Origin: Auanema rhodensis
Lineage: Eukaryota > Nematoda > Chromadorea > Rhabditida > Rhabditidae
Direction of reading: 5' to 3'
DNA length: 64,000 nucleotides
Assembly: GCA_964057225.1 (NCBI GenBank)
Contig: OZ059896.1
Span: 2,542,001 to 2,606,000, forward strand
Below the pieces are notes generated by a model, which was not told the DNA's origin, searched no databases, and saw only the letters and a program-made list of their open reading frames with translations. Both the position numbers and the translations under genes were made by a program. Below, piece by piece: positions 11,906 to 27,800 of this stretch. The stretch's first letter is position 1. The number at the start of each line of letters is the position of its first letter.

Positions 11906-14900
11906 AAAGTTCACGTAAATTTCAAAGTCATGGTTACCATGCACCAATATCAATAAAATTTTGTTTTTAGACTAATATGGACATGGGGAATCTAATTTTG
12001 AAAACCGCATCTCTTTATTTTTCACGTGAAGCGAGTTACATACCAAGTGCACATCACGTGTACATTTAATTAGCATAAATTAAAGTTCACGTAAATTTCA
12101 AACTCATGGTTACCATGCACCAATATCAATAAAAATTTGTTTTTAGACTAATATGTACATGGAGAATCTAATTTTAAAAACCGCATCTCTTTATCTTTCA
12201 CGTGAAGCGAGTTACATACCAAGTGCACATCACGTGTACATTTAATTAGCATAAATTAAAGTTCACGTAAATTTCAAACTCATGGTTACCATGCACCAAT
12301 ATCAATAAAAATTTGTTTTTAGACTAATATGGACATGGAGAATCTAATTTTGAAAACCGCATCTCTTTATCTTTCACGTGAAGCGAGTTACATACCAAGT
12401 GCACATCACGTGTACATTTAATTAGCATAAATTAAAGTTCACGTAAATTTCAAAGTCATGGTTACCATGCACCAATATCAATAAAATTTTGTTTTTAGAC
12501 TAATATGGACATGGGGAATCTAATTATGAAAACCGCATCTCTTTATCTTTCACGTGAAGCGAGTTACATACCAAGTGCACATCACGTGTACATTTAATTA
12601 GCATAAATCAAAGTTCACGTAAATTTCAAAGTCATGGTTACCATGCACCAATATCAATAAAATTTTGTTTTTAGACTAATATGGACATGGGGAATCTAAT
12701 TTTGAAAACCGCATCTCTTTATTTTTCACGTGAAGCGAGTTACATACCAAGTGCACATCACGTGTACATTTAATTAGCATAAATTAAAGTTCACGTAAAT
12801 TTCAAACTCATGGTTACCATGCACCAATATCAATAAAAATTTGTTTTTAGACTAATATGGACATGGAGAATCTAATTTTAAAAACCGCATCTCTTTATCT
12901 TTCACGTGAAGCGAGTTACATACCAAGTGCACATCACGTGTACATTTAATTAGCATAAATTAAAGTTCACGTAAATTTCAAAGTCATGGTTACCATGCAC
13001 CAATATCAATAAAATTTTATTTTTAGACTAATATGGACATGGGGAATCTAATTTTGAAAACCGCATCTCTTTATCTTTCACGTGAAGCGAGTTACATACC
13101 AAGTGCACATCACATGTACATTTAATTAGCATAAATTAAAGTTCACGTAAATTTCAAACTCATGGTTACCATGCACCAATATCAATAAAAATTTGTTTTT
13201 AGACTAATATGGACATGGAGAATCTAATTTTGAAAACCGCATCTCTTTATCTCTCACGTGAAGCGAGTTACATACCAAGTGCACATCACGTGTACATTTA
13301 ATTAGCATAAATTAAAGTTCACGTAAATTTCAAACTCATGGTTACCATGCACCAATACCAATAAAAATTTGTTTTTAGACTAATATGAACATGGAGAATC
13401 TATTTTTAAAAACCGCATCTCTTTATCTTTCACGTGAAGCGAGTTACATACCAAGTGCACATCACGTGTACATTTAATTAGCATAAATTAAAGTTCACGT
13501 AAATTTCAAACTCATAGTTACCATGCACCAATATCAATAGAAATTTGTTTTTAGACTAATATGGACATGGAGAATCTAATTTTGAAAACCGCATCACTTT
13601 ATCTTTCACGTGAAGCGAGTTACATACCAAGTGCACATCACGTGTACATTTAATTAGCATAAATTAAAGTTCACGTAAATTTCAAAGTCATGGTTACCAT
13701 GCACCAATATCAATAAAATTTTGTTTTTAGACTAATATGGACATGGGGAATCTAATTTTGAAAACCGCATCTCTTTATTTTTCACGTGAAGCGAGTTACA
13801 TACCAAGTGCACATCACGTGTACATTTAATTAGCATAAATTAAAGTTCACGTAAATTTCAAACTCATGGTTACCATGCACCAATATCAATAAAAATTTGT
13901 TTTTAGACTAATATGTACATGGAGAATCTAATTTTAAAAACCGCATCTCTTTATCTTTCACGTGAAGCGAGTTACATACCAAGTGCACATCACGTGTACA
14001 TTTAATTAGCATAAATTAAAGTTCACGTAAATTTCAAACTCATGGTTACCATGCACCAATATCAATAAAAATTTGTTTTTAGACTAATATGGACATGGAG
14101 AATCTAATTTTGAAAACCGCATCTCTTTATCTTTCACGTGAAGCGAGTTACATACCAAGTGCACATCACGTGTACATTTAATTAGCATAAATTAAAGTTC
14201 ACGTAAATTTCAAAGTCATGGTTACCATGCACCAATATCAATAAAATTTTGTTTTTAGACTAATATGGACATGGGGAATCTAATTATGAAAACCGCATCT
14301 CTTTATCTTTCACGTGAAGCGAGTTACATACCAAGTGCACATCACGTGTACATTTAATTAGCATAAATCAAAGTTCACGTAAATTTCAAAGTCATGGTTA
14401 CCATGCACCAATATCAATAAAATTTTGTTTTTAGACTAATATGGACATGGGGAATCTAATTTTGAAAACCGCATCTCTTTATTTTTCACGTGAAGCGAGT
14501 TACATACCAAGTGCACATCACGTGTACATTTAATTAGCATAAATTAAAGTTCACGTAAATTTCAAACTCATGGTTACCATGCACCAATATCAATAAAAAT
14601 TTGTTTTTAGACTAATATGGACATGGAGAATCTAATTTTAAAAACCGCATCTCTTTATCTTTCACGTGAAGCGAGTTACATACCAAGTGCACATCACGTG
14701 TACATTTAATTAGCATAAATTAAAGTTCACGTAAATTTCAAAGTCATGGTTACCATGCACCAATATCAATAAAATTTTATTTTTAGACTAATATGGACAT
14801 GGGGAATCTAATTTTGAAAACCGCATCTCTTTATCTTTCACGTGAAGCGAGTTACATACCAAGTGCACATCACATGTACATTTAATTAGCATAAATTAAA

Positions 14901-15476
14901 GTTCACGTAAATTTCAAACTCATGGTTACCATGCACCAATATCAATAAAAATTTGTTTTTAGACTAATATGGACATGGAGAATCTAATTTTGAAAACCGC
15001 ATCTCTTTATCTCTCACGTGAAGCGAGTTACATACCAAGTGCACATCACGTGTACATTTAATTAGCATAAATTAAAGTTCACGTAAATTTCAAACTCATG
15101 GTTACCATGCACCAATACCAATAAAAATTTGTTTTTAGACTAATATGAACATGGAGAATCTATTTTTAAAAACCGCATCTCTTTATCTTTCACGTGAAGC
15201 GAGTTACATACCAAGTGCACATCACGTGTACATTTAATTAGCATAAATTAAAGTTCACGTAAATTTCAAACTCATAGTTACCATGCACCAATATCAATAG
15301 AAATTTGTTTTTAGACTAATATGGACATGGAGAATCTAATTTTGAAAACCGCATCACTTTATCTTTCACGTGAAGCGAGTTACATACCAAGTGCACATCA
15401 CGTGTACATTTAATTAGCATAAATTAAAGTTCACGTAAATTTCAAAGTCATGGTTACCATGCACCAATATCAATAA
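11906..15476. repeat. Direct tandem duplication of a 1760-bp (10-monomer) unit
   Basis: Bases 11906-13716 equal 13666-15476 with no difference noticed. The repeat unit is 1760 bp, exactly ten monomers. Private variants appear twice at this spacing: CACATGTAC (13111 and 14871), CTCTCACGTG (13251 and 15011), CAATACCAAT, ATATGAACATGG, CTCATAGTTACC and GCATCACTTT. Several of these are absent from the related diverged stretch at about 16720-18660. Identity over ten monomers makes this one of the youngest events in the window, if it is not an assembly duplication. Confidence 0.9.
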
Positions 15477-18400
15477 TATTTTGTTTTTAGACTAATATGG
15501 ACATTAGGAATCTAATTTTGAAAACCGCATCTCTTTATCTTTCACGTGAAGCGAGTTACATACCAAGTGCACATCACGTGTACTTTTAATTAGCATAAAT
15601 TAAAGTTCACGTAAATTTCAAACTCATGGTTACCATGCACCAATATCAATAAAAATTTGTTTTTAGACTACTATGGACATGGAGAATCTAATTTTGAAAA
15701 CCGCATCTCTTTATCTTTCACGTGAAGCGAGTTACATACCAAGTGCACATCACGTGTACATTTAATTAGCATAAATTAAAGTTCACGTAAATTTCAAACT
15801 CATGGTTACCATGCACCAATATCAATAAAAATTTGTTTTTAGACTAATATGGACATGGGGAATCTAATTTTGAAAACCGCATCTCTTATCTTCCACGTGA
15901 AGCGAGTTACTTACCAAGTGCACATCACGTGTACATTTAATTAGCATAAATTAAAGTTCACGTAATTTTCAAAGTCATGGTTACCATGAACCAATATCAA
16001 TGAATATTTGTTTTTAGACTAATATGGACATGGGGAATCTAATTTTGAAAATCGCATCTCTTTATCTTTCACGTGAAGCGAGTTACATACCAAGTGCACA
16101 TCACGTGTACATTTAATTAGCATAAATTAAAGTTCACGTAAATTTCAAACTCATGGTTACCATGCACCAATATCAATAGAAATTTGTTTTTAGACTAATA
16201 TGGACATGGAGAATCTAATTTTGAAAACCGCATCTCTTTATCTTTCACGTGAAGCGAGTTACATACCAAGTGCACATCACGTGTACATTTAATTAGCATA
16301 AATTAAAGTTCACGTAAATTTCAAAGTCATGGTTACCATGCACCAATATCAATAAAAATTTGTTTTTAGACTAATATGGACATGGGGAATCTAATTTTGA
16401 AAACCGCATCTCTTTATCTTTCACGTGAAGCGAGTTACATACCAAGTGCACATCACGTGTACATTTAATTAGCATAAATTAAAGTTCACGTAAATTTCAA
16501 AGTCATGGTTACCATGCACCAATATCAATAAAATTTTGTTTTTAGATTAATATGGACATGGGGAATCTAATTTTGAAAACCGCATCTCTTTATCTTTCAC
16601 GTGAAGCGAGTAACATACCAAGTGCACATCACGTGTACATTTAATTAGCATAAATTAAAGTTCACGTAAATTTCAAACTCATGGTTACCATGCACCAATA
16701 TCAATAAAAATTTGTTTTTAGACTAATATGGACATGGAGAATCTAATTTTGAAAACCGCATCTCTTTATCTTTCACGTGAAGCGAGTTACATACCAAGTG
16801 CACATCACGTGTACATTTAATTAGCATAAATTAAAGTTCACGTAAATTTCAAAGTCATGGTTACCATGCACCAATATCAATAAAATTTTGTTTTTAGACT
16901 AATATGGACATGGGGAATCTAATTATGAAAACCGCATCTCTTTATCTTTCACGTGAAGCGAGTTACATACCAAGTGCACATCACGTGTACATTTAATTAG
17001 CATAAATCAAAGTTCACGTAAATTTCAAAGTCATGGTTACCATGCACCAATATCAATAAAATTTTGTTTTTAGACTAATATGGACATGGGGAATCTAATT
17101 TTGAAAACCGCATCTCTTTATTTTTCACGTGAAGCGAGTTACATACCAAGTGCACATCACGTGTACATTTAATTAGCATAAATTAAAGTTCACGTAAATT
17201 TCAAACTCATGGTTACCATGCACCAATATCAATAAAAATTTGTTTTTAGACTAATATGGACATGGAGAATCTAATTTTAAAAACCGCATCTCTTTATCTT
17301 TCACGTGAAGCGAGTTACATACCAAGTGCACATCACGTGTACATTTAATTAGCATAAATTAAAGTTCACGTAAATTTCAAAGTCATGGTTACCATGCACC
17401 AATATCAATAAAATTTTATTTTTAGACTAATATGGACATGGGGAATCTAATTTTGAAAACCGCATCTCTTTATCTTTCACGTGAAGCAAGTTACATACCA
17501 AGTGCACATCACGTGTACATTTAATTAGCATAAATTAAAGTTCACGTAAATTTCAAACTCATGGTTACCATGCACCAATATCAATAAAAATTTGTTTTTA
17601 GACTAATATGGACATGGAGAATCTAATTTTGAAAACCGCATCTCTTTATCTTTCACGTGAAGCGAGTTACATACCAAGTGCACATCACGTGTACATTTAA
17701 TTAGCATAAATTAAAGTTCACGTAAATTTCAAACTCATGGTTACCATGCACCAATATCAATAAAAATTTGTTTTTAGACTAATATGGACATGGAGAATCT
17801 AATTTTAAAAACCGCATCTCTTTATCTTTCACGTGAAGCGAGTTACATACCAAGTGCACATCACGTGTACATTTAATTAGCATAAATTAAAGTTCACGTA
17901 AATTTCAAAGTCATGGTTACCATGCACCAATATCAATAAAATTTTATTTTTAGACTAATATGGACATGGGGAATCTAATTTTGAAAACCGCATCTCTTTA
18001 TCTTTCACGTGAAGCGAGTTACATACCAAGTGCACATCACGTGTACATTTAATTAGCATAAATTAAAGTTCACGTAAATTTCAAACTCATGGTTACCATG
18101 CACCAATATCAATAAAAATTTGTTTTTAGACTAATATGGACATGGAGAATCTAATTTTGAAAACCGCATCTCTTTATCTTTCACGTGAAGCGAGTTACAT
18201 ACCAAGTGCACATCACGTGTACATTTAATTAGCATAAATTAAAGTTCACGTAAATTTCAAACTCATGGTTACCATGCACCAATACCAATAAAAATTTGTT
18301 TTTAGACTAATATGGACATGGAGAATCTATTTTTAAAAACCGCATCTCTTTATCTTTCACGTGAAGCGAGTTACATACCAAGTGCACATCACGTGTACAT

Positions 18401-21400
18401 TTAATTAGCATAAATTAAAGTTCACGTAAATTTCAAACTCATAGTTACCATGCACCAATATCAATAGAAATTTGTTTTTAGACTAATATGGACATGGAGA
18501 ATCTAATTTTGAAAACCGCATCTCTTTATCTTTCACGTGAAGCGAGTTACATACCAAGTGCACATCACGTGTACATTTAATTAGCATAAATTAAAGTTCA
18601 CGTAAATTTCAAAGTCATGGTTACCATGCACCAATATCAATAATATTTTGTTTTTAGACTAATATGGACATTAGGAATCTAATTTTGAAAACCGCATCTC
18701 TTTATCTTTCACGTGAAGCGAGTTACATACCAAGTGCACATCACGTGTACTTTTAATTAGCATAAATTAAAGTTCACGTAAATTTCAAACTCATGGTTAC
18801 CATGCACCAATATCAATAAAAATTTGTTTTTAGACTAATATGGACATGGAGAATCTAATTTTGAAAACCGCATCTCCTTATCTTTCACGTGAAGCGAGTT
18901 ACATACCAAGTGCACATCACGTGTACTTTTAATTAGCATAAATTAAAGTTCACGTAAATTTCAAACTCATGGTTACCATGCACCAATATCAATAAAAATT
19001 TGTTTTTAGACTAATATGGACATGGGGAATCTAATTTTGAAAACCGCATCTCTTATCTTCCACGTGAAGCGAGTTACTTACCAAGTGCACATCACGTGTA
19101 CATTTAATTAGCATAAATTAAAGTTCACGTAATTTTCAAAGTCATGGTTACCATGAACCAATATCAATGAATATTTGTTTTTAGACTAATATGGACATGG
19201 GGAATCTAATTTTGAAAACCGCATCTATTTATCTTTCACGCGAAGCGAGTTACATACCAAGTGCACATCACGTGTACATTTAATTAGCATAAAGTAAAGT
19301 TCACGTAAATTTCAAACTCATGGTTACCATGCACCAATATCAATAAAAATTTGTTTTTAGACTAATATGGACATGGAGAATCTAATTTTGAAAACCGCAT
19401 CTCTTTATCTTTCACGTGAAGCGAGTTACATACCAAGTGCACATCACGTGTACATTTAATTAGCATAAATTAAAGTTCACGTAAATTTCAAACTCATGGT
19501 TACCATGCACCAATATCAATAAAAATTTGTTTTTAGACTAATATGGACATGGGGAATCTAATTTTGAGAACCGCATCTCTTTATCTTCCACGTGAAGCGA
19601 GTTACATACCAAGTGCACATCAAGTGTACATTTAATTAGCATAAATTAAAGTTCACGTAATTTTCAAAGTCATGGTTACCATGAACCAATATCAATGAAT
19701 ATTTGTTTTTAGACTAATATGGACATGGGGAATCTAATTTTGAAAACCGCATCTATTTATCTTTCACGCGAAGCGAGTTACATACCAAGTGCACATCACG
19801 TGTACATTTAATTAGCATAAAGTAAAGTTCACGTAAATTTCAAACTCATGGTTACCATGCACCAATATCAATAAAAATTTGTTTTTAGACTAATATGGAC
19901 ATGGGGAATCTAATTTTGAAAAACGCATCTCTTTATCTTTCACGTGAAGCGAGTTACATACCAAGTGCACATCACGTGTACATTTAATTAGCATAAATTA
20001 AAGTTCACGTAAATTTCAAAGTCATGGTTACCATGCACCAATATCAATAAAATTTTGTTTTTAGACTAATATGGACATGGGGAATCTAATTTTGAAAACC
20101 GCATCTTTTTATCTTTCACGTGAAGCGAGTTACAAACCAAGTGCACATCACGTGTACATTTAATTAGCATAAATTAAAGTTCACGTAATTTTCAAAGTCA
20201 TGGTTACCATGAACCAATATCAATGAATATTTGTTTTTAGACTAATATGGACATGGAGAATCTAATTTTGAAAACCGCATCTCTTTATCTTTCACGTGAA
20301 GCGAGTTACATACCAAGTGCACATCACGTGTACATTTAATTAGCATAAAGTAAAGTTCACGTAAATTTCAAAGTCATGGTTACCATGCACCAATATCAAT
20401 AAAATTTTGTTTTTAGACTAATATGGACATGGGGAATCTAATTTTGAAAACCGCATCTCTTTATCTTTCACGTGAAGCGAGTTACATACCAAGTGCACAT
20501 CACGTGTACATTTAATTAGCATAAATTAAAGTTCACGTAAATTTCAAACTCATGGTTACCATGCACCAATATCAATAAAAATTTGTTTTTAGACTAATAT
20601 GGACATGGAGAATCTAATTTTAAAAACCGCATCTCTTTATCTTTCACGTGAAGCGAGTTACATACCAAGTGCACATCACGTGTATATTTAATTAGCATAA
20701 ATTAATGTTCACGTAAATTTCAAAGTCATGGTTACCATGCACCAATATCAATAAAATTTTGTTTTTAGACTAATATGGACATGGGGAATCTAATTTTGAA
20801 AACCACATCTCTTTATCTTTCACGTGAAGCGAGTTACATACCAAGTGCACATCACGTGTACATTTAATTAGCATAAATTAAAGTTCACGTAATTTTCAAA
20901 GTCATGGTTACCATGAACCAATATCAATGAATATTTGTTTTTAGACTAATATGGACATGGGGAATCTAATTTTGAAAACCGCATCTATTTATCTTTCACG
21001 CGAAGCGAGTTACATACCAAGTGCACATCACGTGTACATTTAATTAGCATAAAGTAAAGTTCACGTAAATTTCAAACTCATGGTTACCATGCACCAATAT
21101 CAATAAAAATTTGTTTTTAGACTAATATGGACATGGAGAATCTAATTTTGAAAACCGCATCTCTTTATCTTTCACGTGAAGCGAGTTACATACCAAGTGC
21201 ACATCACGTGTACATTTAATTAGCATAAATTAAAGTTCACGTAAATTTCAAACTCATGGTTACCATGCACCAATATCAATAAAAATTTGTTTTTAAACTA
21301 ATATGGACATGGGGAATCTAATTTTGAAAACCGCATCTCTTTATCTTCCACGTGAAGCGAGTTACATACCAAGTGCACATCAAGTGTACATTTAATTAGC

Positions 21401-23399
21401 ATAAATTAAAGTTCACGTAATTTTCAAAGTCATGGTTACCATGAACCAATATCAATGAATATTTGTTTTTAGACTAATATGGACATGGGGAATCTAATTT
21501 TGAAAACCGCATCTATTTATCTTTCACGCGAAGCGAGTTACATACCAAGTGCACATCACGTGTACATTTAATTAGCATAAAGTAAAGTTCACGTAAATTT
21601 CAAACTCATGGTTACCATGCACCAATATCAATAAAAATTTGTTTTTAGACTAATATGGACATGGGGAATCTAATTTTGAAAAACGCATCTCTTTATCTTT
21701 CACGTGAAGCGAGTTACATACCAAGTGCACATCACGTGTACATTTAATTAGCATAAATTAAAGTTCACGTAAATTTCAAACTCATGGTTACCATGCACCA
21801 ATATCAATAAAATTTTGTTTTTAGACTAATATGGACATGGGGAATCTAATTTTGAAAACCGCATCTCTTTATCTTTCACGTGAAGCGAGTCACATACCAA
21901 GTGCACATCACGTGTACATTTAATTAGCATAAATTAAAGTTCACGTAAATTTCAAAGTCATGGTTACCATGCACCAATATCAATAAAAATTTGTTTTTAG
22001 ACTAATATGGACATGGAGAATCCATTTTTAAAAACCGCATCTCTTTATCTTCCACGTGAAGCGAGTTACATACCAAGTGCACATCACGTGTACATTTAAT
22101 TAGCATAAATTAAAGTTCACGTAATTTTCAAAGTCATGGTTACCATGAACCAATATCAATGAATATTTGTTCTTAGACTAATATGGACATGTAGAATCTA
22201 ATTTTGAAAACCGCATCTCTTTATCTTTCACGTGAAGCGAGTTACATACCAAGTGCACATCACGTGTACATTTAATTAGCATAAAGTAAAGTTCACGTAA
22301 ATTTCAAAGTCATGGTTACCATGCACCAATATCAATAAAATTTTGTTTTTAGACTAATATGGACATGGGGAATCTAATTTTGAAAACCGCATCTCTTTAT
22401 CTTTCACGTGAAGCGAGTTACATACCAAGTGCACATCACGTGTACATTTAATTAGCATAAATTAAAGTTCACGTAAATTTCAAACTCATGGTTACCATGC
22501 ACCAATATCAATGAAAATTTGTTTTTAGACTAATATGGACATGGAGAATCTAATTTTAAAAACCGCATCTCTTTATCTTTCACGTGAAGCGAGTTACATA
22601 CCAAGTGCACATCACGTGTATATTTAATTAGCATAAATTAATGTTCACGTAAATTTCAAAGTCATGGTTACCATGCACCAATATCAATAAAAATTTGTTT
22701 TTAGACTAATATGGACATGGGGAATCTAATTTTGAAAACCGCATCTCTTATCTTCCACGTGAAGCGAGTTACATACCAAGTGCACATCACGTGTACATTT
22801 AATTAGCATAAATTAAAGTTCACGTAAATTTCAAACTCATGGTTACCATGCACCAATATCAATAAAAATTTGTTTTTAGACTAATATGGACATGGAGAAT
22901 TTAATTTTGAAAACCGCATCTCTTTATCTTTCACGTGAAGCGAGTTACATACCAAGTGCACATCACGTGTACATTTAATTAGCATAAAGTAAAGTTCACG
23001 TAAATTTCAAACTCATGGTTACCATGCACCAATATCAATAAAAATTTGTTTTTAGACTAATATGGACATGGGGAATCTAATTTTGAAAAACGCATCTCTT
23101 TATCTTTCACGTGAAGCGAGTTACATACCAAGTGCACATCACGTGTACATTTAATTAGCATAAATTAAAGTTCACGTAAATTTCAAAGTCATGGTTACCA
23201 TGCACCAATATCAATACAATTTTGTTTTTAGACTAATATGGTCATGGGGAATCTAATTTTGAAAACCGCATCTCTTTATCTTTCACGTGAAGCGAGTTAC
23301 ATACCAAGTGCACATCACGTGTACATTTAATTAGCATAAATTAAAGTTCACGTAAATTTCAAACTCATGGTTACCATGCACCAATATCAATAAAATTTT

Positions 23400-24850
23400 G
23401 TTTTTAGACTAATATGGACATGGGGAATCTAATTTTGAAAACCGCATCTCTTTATCTTTCACGTGAAGCGAGTCACATACCAAGTGCACATCACGTGTAC
23501 ATTTAATTAGCATAAATTAAAGTTCACGTAAATTTCAAAGTCATGGTTACCATGCACCAATATCAATAAAAATTTGTTTTTAGACTAATATGGACATGGA
23601 GAATCCATTTTTAAAAACCGCATCTCTTTATCTTCCACGTGAAGCGAGTTACATACCAAGTGCACATCACGTGTACATTTAATTAGCATAAATTAAAGTT
23701 CACGTAAATTTCAAACTCATGGTTACCATGCACCAATATCAATAAAAATTTGTTTTCAAACTAATATGGACATGGGGATTCTAATTTTGAAAACCGCATC
23801 TCTTTATCTTTCACGTGAAGCGAGTTACATACCAAGTGCACATCACGTGTACATTTAATTAGCATAAATTAAAGTTCACGTAAAATTCAAAGTCATGGTT
23901 ACCATGCACCAATATCAATAAAATTTTGTTTTTAGACTAATATGGACATGGGGAATCTAATTTTGAAAACCGCATCTTTTTATCTTTCACGTGAAGCGAG
24001 TTACATACCAAGTGCACATCACGTGTACATTTAATTAGCATAAATTAAAGTTCACGTAAATTTCAAAGTCATGGTTACCATGCACCAATATCAATAAAAT
24101 TTTGTTTTTAGACTAATATGGACATGGGGAATCTAATTTTGAAAACCGCATCTCTTTATCTTTCACGTGAAGCGAGTCACATACCAAGTGCACATCACGT
24201 GTACATTTAATTAGCATAAATTAAAGTTCACGTAAATTTCAAAGTCATGGTTACCATGCACCAATATCAATAAAAATTTGTTTTTAGACTAATATGGACA
24301 TGGAGAATCCATTTTTAAAAACCGCATCTCTTTATCTTCCACGTGAAGCGAGTTACATACCGAGTGCACATCACGTGTACATTTAATTAGCATAAATTAA
24401 AGTTCACGTAAATTTCAAACTCATGGTTACCATGCACCAATATCAATAAAAATTTGTTTTCAAACTAATATGGACATGGGGATTCTAATTTTGAAAACCG
24501 CATCTCTTTATCTTTCACGTGAAGCGAGTTACATACCAAGTGCACATCACGTGTACATTTAATTAGCATAAATTAAAGTTCACGTAAAATTCAAAGTCAT
24601 GGTTACCATGCACCAATATCAATAAAATTTTGTTTTTAGACTAATATGGACATGGGGAATCTAATTTTGAAAACCGCATCTTTTTATCTTTCACGTGAAG
24701 CGAGTTACATACCAAGTGCACATCACGTGTACATTTAATTAGCATAAATTAAAGTTCACGTAAATTTCAAAGTCATGGTTACCATGCACCAATATCAATA
24801 AAATTTTGTTTTTAGACTAATATGGACATGGGGAATCTAATTTTGAAAAC
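23400..24850. repeat. 704-bp (4-monomer) tandem duplication
   Basis: Markers recur at 704 bp: AGTCACATACC at 23471 and 24175, and CAAACTAATATGG at 23757 and 24461. The unit runs AGTCAC monomer, GGAGAATCCATTTTT monomer, CAAACT/GGGGATTCT monomer, GCATCTTTTT monomer. One difference seen is CGAGTGCAC near 24361 against CAAGTGCAC near 23657. The second copy is also the start of the 1583-bp series. Confidence 0.85.
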
Positions 24851-27800
24851 CGCATCTCTTTATCTTTCACGTGAAGCGAGTTACATACCAAGTGCACATC
24901 ACGTGTACATTTAATTAGCATAAATTAAAGTTCACGTAAATTTCAAACTCATGGTTACCATGCACCAATATCAATAAAAATTTGTTTTTAGACTAATATG
25001 GACATGGGGAATCTAATTTTGAAAACCGCATCTCTTATCTTCCACGTGAAGCGAGTTACATACCAAGTGCACATCACGTGTACATTTAATTAGCATAAAT
25101 TAAAGTTCACGTAATTTTCAAAGTCATGGTTACCATGAACCAATATCAATGAATATTTGTTTTTAGACTAATATGGACATGGGGAATCTAATTTTGAAAA
25201 CCGCATCTATTTATCTTTCACGCGAAGCGAGTTACATACCAAGTGCACATCACGTGTACATTTAATTAGCATAAAGTAAAGTTCACGTAAATTTCAAACT
25301 CATGGTTACCATGCACCAATATCAATAAAAATTTGTTTTTAGACTAATATGGACATGGGGAATCTAATTTTGAAAAACGCATCTCTTTATCTTTCACGTG
25401 AAGCGAGTTACATACCAAGTGCACATCACGTGTACATTTAATTAGCATAAATTAAAGTTCACGTAAATTTCAAAGTCATGGTTACCATGCACCAATATCA
25501 ATACAATTTTGTTTTTAGACTAATATGGTCATGGGGAATCTAATTTTGAAAACCGCATCTCTTTATCTTTCACGTGAAGCGAGTTACATACCAAGTGCAC
25601 ATCACGTGTACATTTAATTAGCATAAATTAAAGTTCACGTAAATTTCAAACTCATGGTTACCATGCACCAATATCAATAAAATTTTGTTTTTAGACTAAT
25701 ATGGACATGGGGAATCTAATTTTGAAAACCGCATCTCTTTATCTTTCACGTGAAGCGAGTCACATACCAAGTGCACATCACGTGTACATTTAAATAGCAT
25801 AAATTAAAGTTCACGTAAATTTCAAAGTCATGGTTACCATGCACCAATATCAATAAAAATTTGTTTTTAGACTAATATGGACATGGAGAATCCATTTTTA
25901 AAAACCGCATCTCTTTATCTTCCACGTGAAGCGAGTTACATACCAAGTGCACATCACGTGTACATTTAATTAGCATAAATTAAAGTTCACGTAAATTTCA
26001 AACTCATGGTTACCATGCACCAATATCAATAAAAATTTGTTTTCAAACTAATATGGACATGGGGATTCTAATTTTGAAAACCGCATCTCTTTATCTTTCA
26101 CGTGAAGCGAGTTACATACCAAGTGCACATCACGTGTACATTTAATTAGCATAAATTAAAGTTCACGTAAAATTCAAAGTCATGGTTACCATGCACCAAT
26201 ATCAATAAAATTTTGTTTTTAGACTAATATGGACATGGGGAATCTAATTTTGAAAACCGCATCTTTTTATCTTTCACGTGAAGCGAGTTACATACCAAGT
26301 GCACATCACGTGTACATTTAATTAGCATAAATTAAAGTTCACGTAAATTTCAAAGTCATGGTTACCATGCACCAATATCAATAAAATTTTGTTTTTAGAC
26401 TAATATGGACATGGGGAATCTAATTTTGAAAACCGCATCTCTTTATCTTTCACGTGAAGCGAGTTACATACCAAGTGCACATCACGTGTACATTTAATTA
26501 GCATAAATTAAAGTTCACGTAAATTTCAAACTCATGGTTACCATGCACCAATATCAATAAAAATTTGTTTTTAGACTAATATGGACATGGGGAATCTAAT
26601 TTTGAAAACCGCATCTCTTATCTTCCACGTGAAGCGAGTTACATACCAAGTGCACATCACGTGTACATTTAATTAGCATAAATTAAAGTTCACGTAATTT
26701 TCAAAGTCATGGTTACCATGAACCAATATCAATGAATATTTGTTTTTAGACTAATATGGACATGGGGAATCTAATTTTGAAAACCGCATCTATTTATCTT
26801 TCACGCGAAGCGAGTTACATACCAAGTGCACATCACGTGTACATTTAATTAGCATAAAGTAAAGTTCACGTAAATTTCAAACTCATGGTTACCATGCACC
26901 AATATCAATAAAAATTTGTTTTTAGACTAATATGGACATGGGGAATCTAATTTTGAAAAACGCATCTCTTTATCTTTCACGTGAAGCGAGTTACATACCA
27001 AGTGCACATCACGTGTACATTTAATTAGCATAAATTAAAGTTCACGTAAATTTCAAAGTCATGGTTACCATGCACCAATATCAATACAATTTTGTTTTTA
27101 GACTAATATGGTCATGGGGAATCTAATTTTGAAAACCGCATCTCTTTATCTTTCACGTGAAGCGAGTTACATACCAAGTGCACATCACGTGTACATTTAA
27201 TTAGCATAAATTAAAGTTCACGTAAATTTCAAACTCATGGTTACCATGCACCAATATCAATAAAATTTTGTTTTTAGACTAATATGGACATGGGGAATCT
27301 AATTTTGAAAACCGCATCTCTTTATCTTTCACGTGAAGCGAGTCACATACCAAGTGCACATCACGTGTACATTTAATTAGCATAAATTAAAGTTCACGTA
27401 ATTTTCAAAGTCATGGTTACCATGCACCAATATCATTAAAAATTTGTTTTTAGACTAATATGGACATGGAGAATCCATTTTTAAAAACCGCATCTCTTTA
27501 TCTTCCACGTGAAGCGAGTTACATACCAAGTGCACATCACGTGTACATTTAATTAGCATAAATTAAAGTTCACGTAAATTTCAAACTCATGGTTACCATG
27601 CACCAATATCAATAAAAATTTGTTTTCAAACTAATATGGACATGGGGATTCTAATTTTGAAAACCGCATCTCTTTATCTTTCACGTGAAGCGAGTTACAT
27701 ACCAAGTGCACATCACGTGTACATTTAATTAGCATAAATTAAAGTTCACGTAAAATTCAAAGTCATGGTTACCATGCACCAATATCAATAAAATTTTGTT

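Larger units (their letters stand above)
1..19180. repeat. Zone 1: 109 monomers, GGAGAATCT / AACTCATGG types, ATTAGG marker
   Basis: The phase at 19181 is four bases short of 109 x 176, matching four 175-bp monomers (deletions near 6032, 9727, 15884 and 19052). A monomer carrying GGACATTAGGAATCT occurs six times, with the motif near 1951, 5648, 8463, 11101, 15501 and 18668, and nowhere later. The copies are 21, 16, 15, 25 and 18 monomers apart, with 1-bp slips where 175-bp units intervene. A TAATTATGAA monomer is seen at about 4428, 12521, 14281 and 16920. The right border towards zone 2 is gradual rather than sharp. Confidence 0.8.
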
